Below, one piece after another: positions 62,784-64,000 of a stretch of 64,000 nt of DNA; the stretch's first letter is position 1, and every line of letters begins with the position of its first letter. The notes beneath the pieces are model-generated. The model ran no database searches, had not been told where the DNA came from, and was given only the letters and a program-made list of their open reading frames with translations. Position numbers and translations under genes: made by a program. Origin of the DNA: Persicobacter psychrovividus (GTDB lineage Bacteria > Bacteroidota > Bacteroidia > Cytophagales > Cyclobacteriaceae); NCBI RefSeq assembly GCF_036492425.1, contig NZ_AP025293.1, positions 124,001 through 188,000 of the forward strand, written 5' to 3'.

Positions 62784-64000
62784 TTATTGCTTCAGCGTGA
62801 TGGTTTTTTCAGTGGTATTAATAATAACCGTTTGCGTGGAGGCATCATCAGAAGCATAAGTGAAATTCCCATTGTCCTGATAATCCTTTAAAAGATCGGT
62901 ACCGACGATCGTGAAGCTGTTGGCATCCACGAGATCATCCCAGTTATCCAGCACTTTCAGAAATTTGAATTTTTCCCATGCGGAAAAATCCACAGAAAAT
63001 TCAAACAGACCATCTTCGGTTTCAGCAATGGCGCCATTCGGGTCAGGTGTCCAGCTGTTTCGGTCGCCGACCAGATACAGCACTTTGGACACTACCACTT
63101 CTTTTTCCTCCAGCTGAATGGTATTGGCCTTCAAATCTACGGTAAATTTATAGATAGCGCCCTCAGCCCCCGTGTATTCGAAATGATTATTGGCCGATTG
63201 TACCAAAGGACTGTTGGCAAGGATGGTCAGTTTGGTGGCATCAATAATGTCGGTGCCTTCCAAATCTGCTTCAAAGCTAAATTGCTCCCCTTGCTTCATC
63301 GTGAATTCGCCTTGAAACACCTGATCGGTAGCCGGAAGCAAAACTTCAGACCGATCATCTTCCCCAAGCTTATCCCCTACTTTGAATAATTTAGTGATCG
63401 TAGGGTCCGTCGCCGAAATTAAGGTAATGCCAATGCTTTGTTCTTTTTGGTTATACACCATTTTGTAGCGGCCATTTTCACCGGCAAGATCAAAATTGGA
63501 TTCATTATCCACCAGCAGATCCGGGCTTGTGATTGTCGTGTTTTCCGTGCTAATCTCGTTGTCCCAGTCCCCTTTTTCAGGCAATAATTTGAACTTCTTG
63601 CCTTGCTGAAGATCAAATTCCCCTTCAAAAATACCCGGCTCTTCTTCACTCAATGTCAGCGAATAATCATCCCATCCATTGCTGTCACCCACTTTATAAA
63701 TCACTTTTTTCTGTGATGCATATGGCTTCACAAAGCATTGGTGGATGTTGGGGTCAAGTTGCAAAGAAGATTCCTGAGGCATGCCTGTATCATCAAGCAT
63801 TTCGCTTTTCAGCTGAAAGAAAAGCTGACCGCCGTCCATCGAAATTCCCGATGCCAAGGCGACAGTATTCAGTGTACCGACGGTAACGACTACCGAAGTT
63901 TCCCCACTTACCGTGAGTAAGGGCTGAGGATTTTCAAAGCGATCATTCGTCGCTACTTCCACCGTATAGCTCACTTCCGTAGGCACCCCATAATCCGCTT
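62784..64000 (-). CDS. SusE/SusF-like outer-membrane protein, 5' end beyond the window
   Basis: The frame is open to the window edge (residues ADYGVPTEVSYTVEVATN precede the first possible internal start), so the N-terminus with signal peptide and part of the SusE domain is missing. The visible ~400 residues contain three similar SusF-like domains with the recurring pattern VGDxxxWDD, EGEFDLQQGKKFKLL or GEFTMKQGEQFSFE, and TLKQ at the end. Family role: binding starch or another glycan at the surface. It probably ends a further SusCDE operon that lies outside this window. Confidence 0.85.
   Translation of the reverse strand, partial: ADYGVPTEVSYTVEVATNDRFENPQPLLTVSGETSVVVTVGTLNTVALASGISMDGGQLFFQLKSEMLDDTGMPQESSLQLDPNIHQCFVKPYASQKKVIYKVGDSNGWDDYSLTLSEEEPGIFEGEFDLQQGKKFKLLPEKGDWDNEISTENTTITSPDLLVDNESNFDLAGENGRYKMVYNQKEQSIGITLISATDPTITKLFKVGDKLGEDDRSEVLLPATDQVFQGEFTMKQGEQFSFEADLEGTDIIDATKLTILANSPLVQSANNHFEYTGAEGAIYKFTVDLKANTIQLEEKEVVVSKVLYLVGDRNSWTPDPNGAIAETEDGLFEFSVDFSAWEKFKFLKVLDNWDDLVDANSFTIVGTDLLKDYQDNGNFTYASDDASTQTVIINTTEKTITLKQ

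Noticed and set aside
1-64000. rRNA, tRNA, prophage structural genes, integron or conjugation genes
   Set aside because: No recognisable sequence for any of these was found on reading both strands; without a covariance-model search small RNAs cannot be excluded.

Overview
The window looks like a Bacteroidota chromosome, probably a marine or environmental Cytophagales-type organism (the order is inference). Direct support comes from two SusC/SusD pairs, SusE-like lipoproteins, triple-Y (Y_Y_Y) sensor regulators including a hybrid two-component protein with an AraC output, a DUF6377-type regulator, a glycosidase with a type IX secretion sorting domain, Bacteroidota-type promoter elements (TAnnTTTG) and an absence of Shine-Dalgarno sequences. 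I found no rRNA, tRNA or CRISPR array.

Region 1-11,000 is accessory DNA. It holds a small non-autonomous element (117-306), a coiled-coil protein, a protein with an IS30-type helix-turn-helix but no integrase domain, and a decayed gene. Next come two identical inverted IS630-family copies (2254-3534 and 5030-6310) around a second DDE element (3537-5027), then an IS3-family element (6487-7869). The IS3 element has split a lipoprotein hydrolase gene so cleanly that the ancestral gene and a 3-bp target duplication can be reconstructed. A tandem array of six exactly 226-bp units (9531-10886) with three conserved hairpins per unit follows.

Region 11,000-27,000 is a carbohydrate locus: a Y_Y_Y/LuxR-type regulator, a SusC/SusD pair and a sulfatase. 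It is interrupted by a tandem duplication of a decayed polymorphic-toxin 3' end plus an intact immunity gene, and by a deletion junction that joins the 3' ends of a GH63-like and a GH2 gene.

Region 26,800-32,500 is a minus-strand heme or tetrapyrrole uptake operon: a small Cys-rich protein, a CbiK/CbiX-like chelatase lipoprotein, a 1223-aa protein and an HmuY-like lipoprotein. The 1223-aa protein joins an FMN-binding/polyferredoxin inner-membrane module (NosR-like) to a TonB-dependent outer-membrane receptor through an internal signal-peptide-like segment. This is the most unusual item in the window. The operon suggests coupling of heme capture to electron delivery for demetallation.

Region 33,000-43,500 holds an MscS channel, a minus-strand sugar-phosphate operon (GntR regulator, two cupin-type glucose-6-phosphate isomerases, a ROK kinase, a mannose-6-phosphate isomerase with an extra N-terminal domain), a cytochrome P450, and small membrane or SIMPL-domain genes, one of them frameshifted.

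Region 43,500-64,000 is a polysaccharide utilization locus with three GH30 enzymes (one secreted by T9SS, two lipoproteins), a DUF6377 regulator, SusC/D/E-like proteins and a hybrid two-component system. The likely substrate is a beta-1,6-linked glucan (inference). The window ends inside another SusE/F-like gene.
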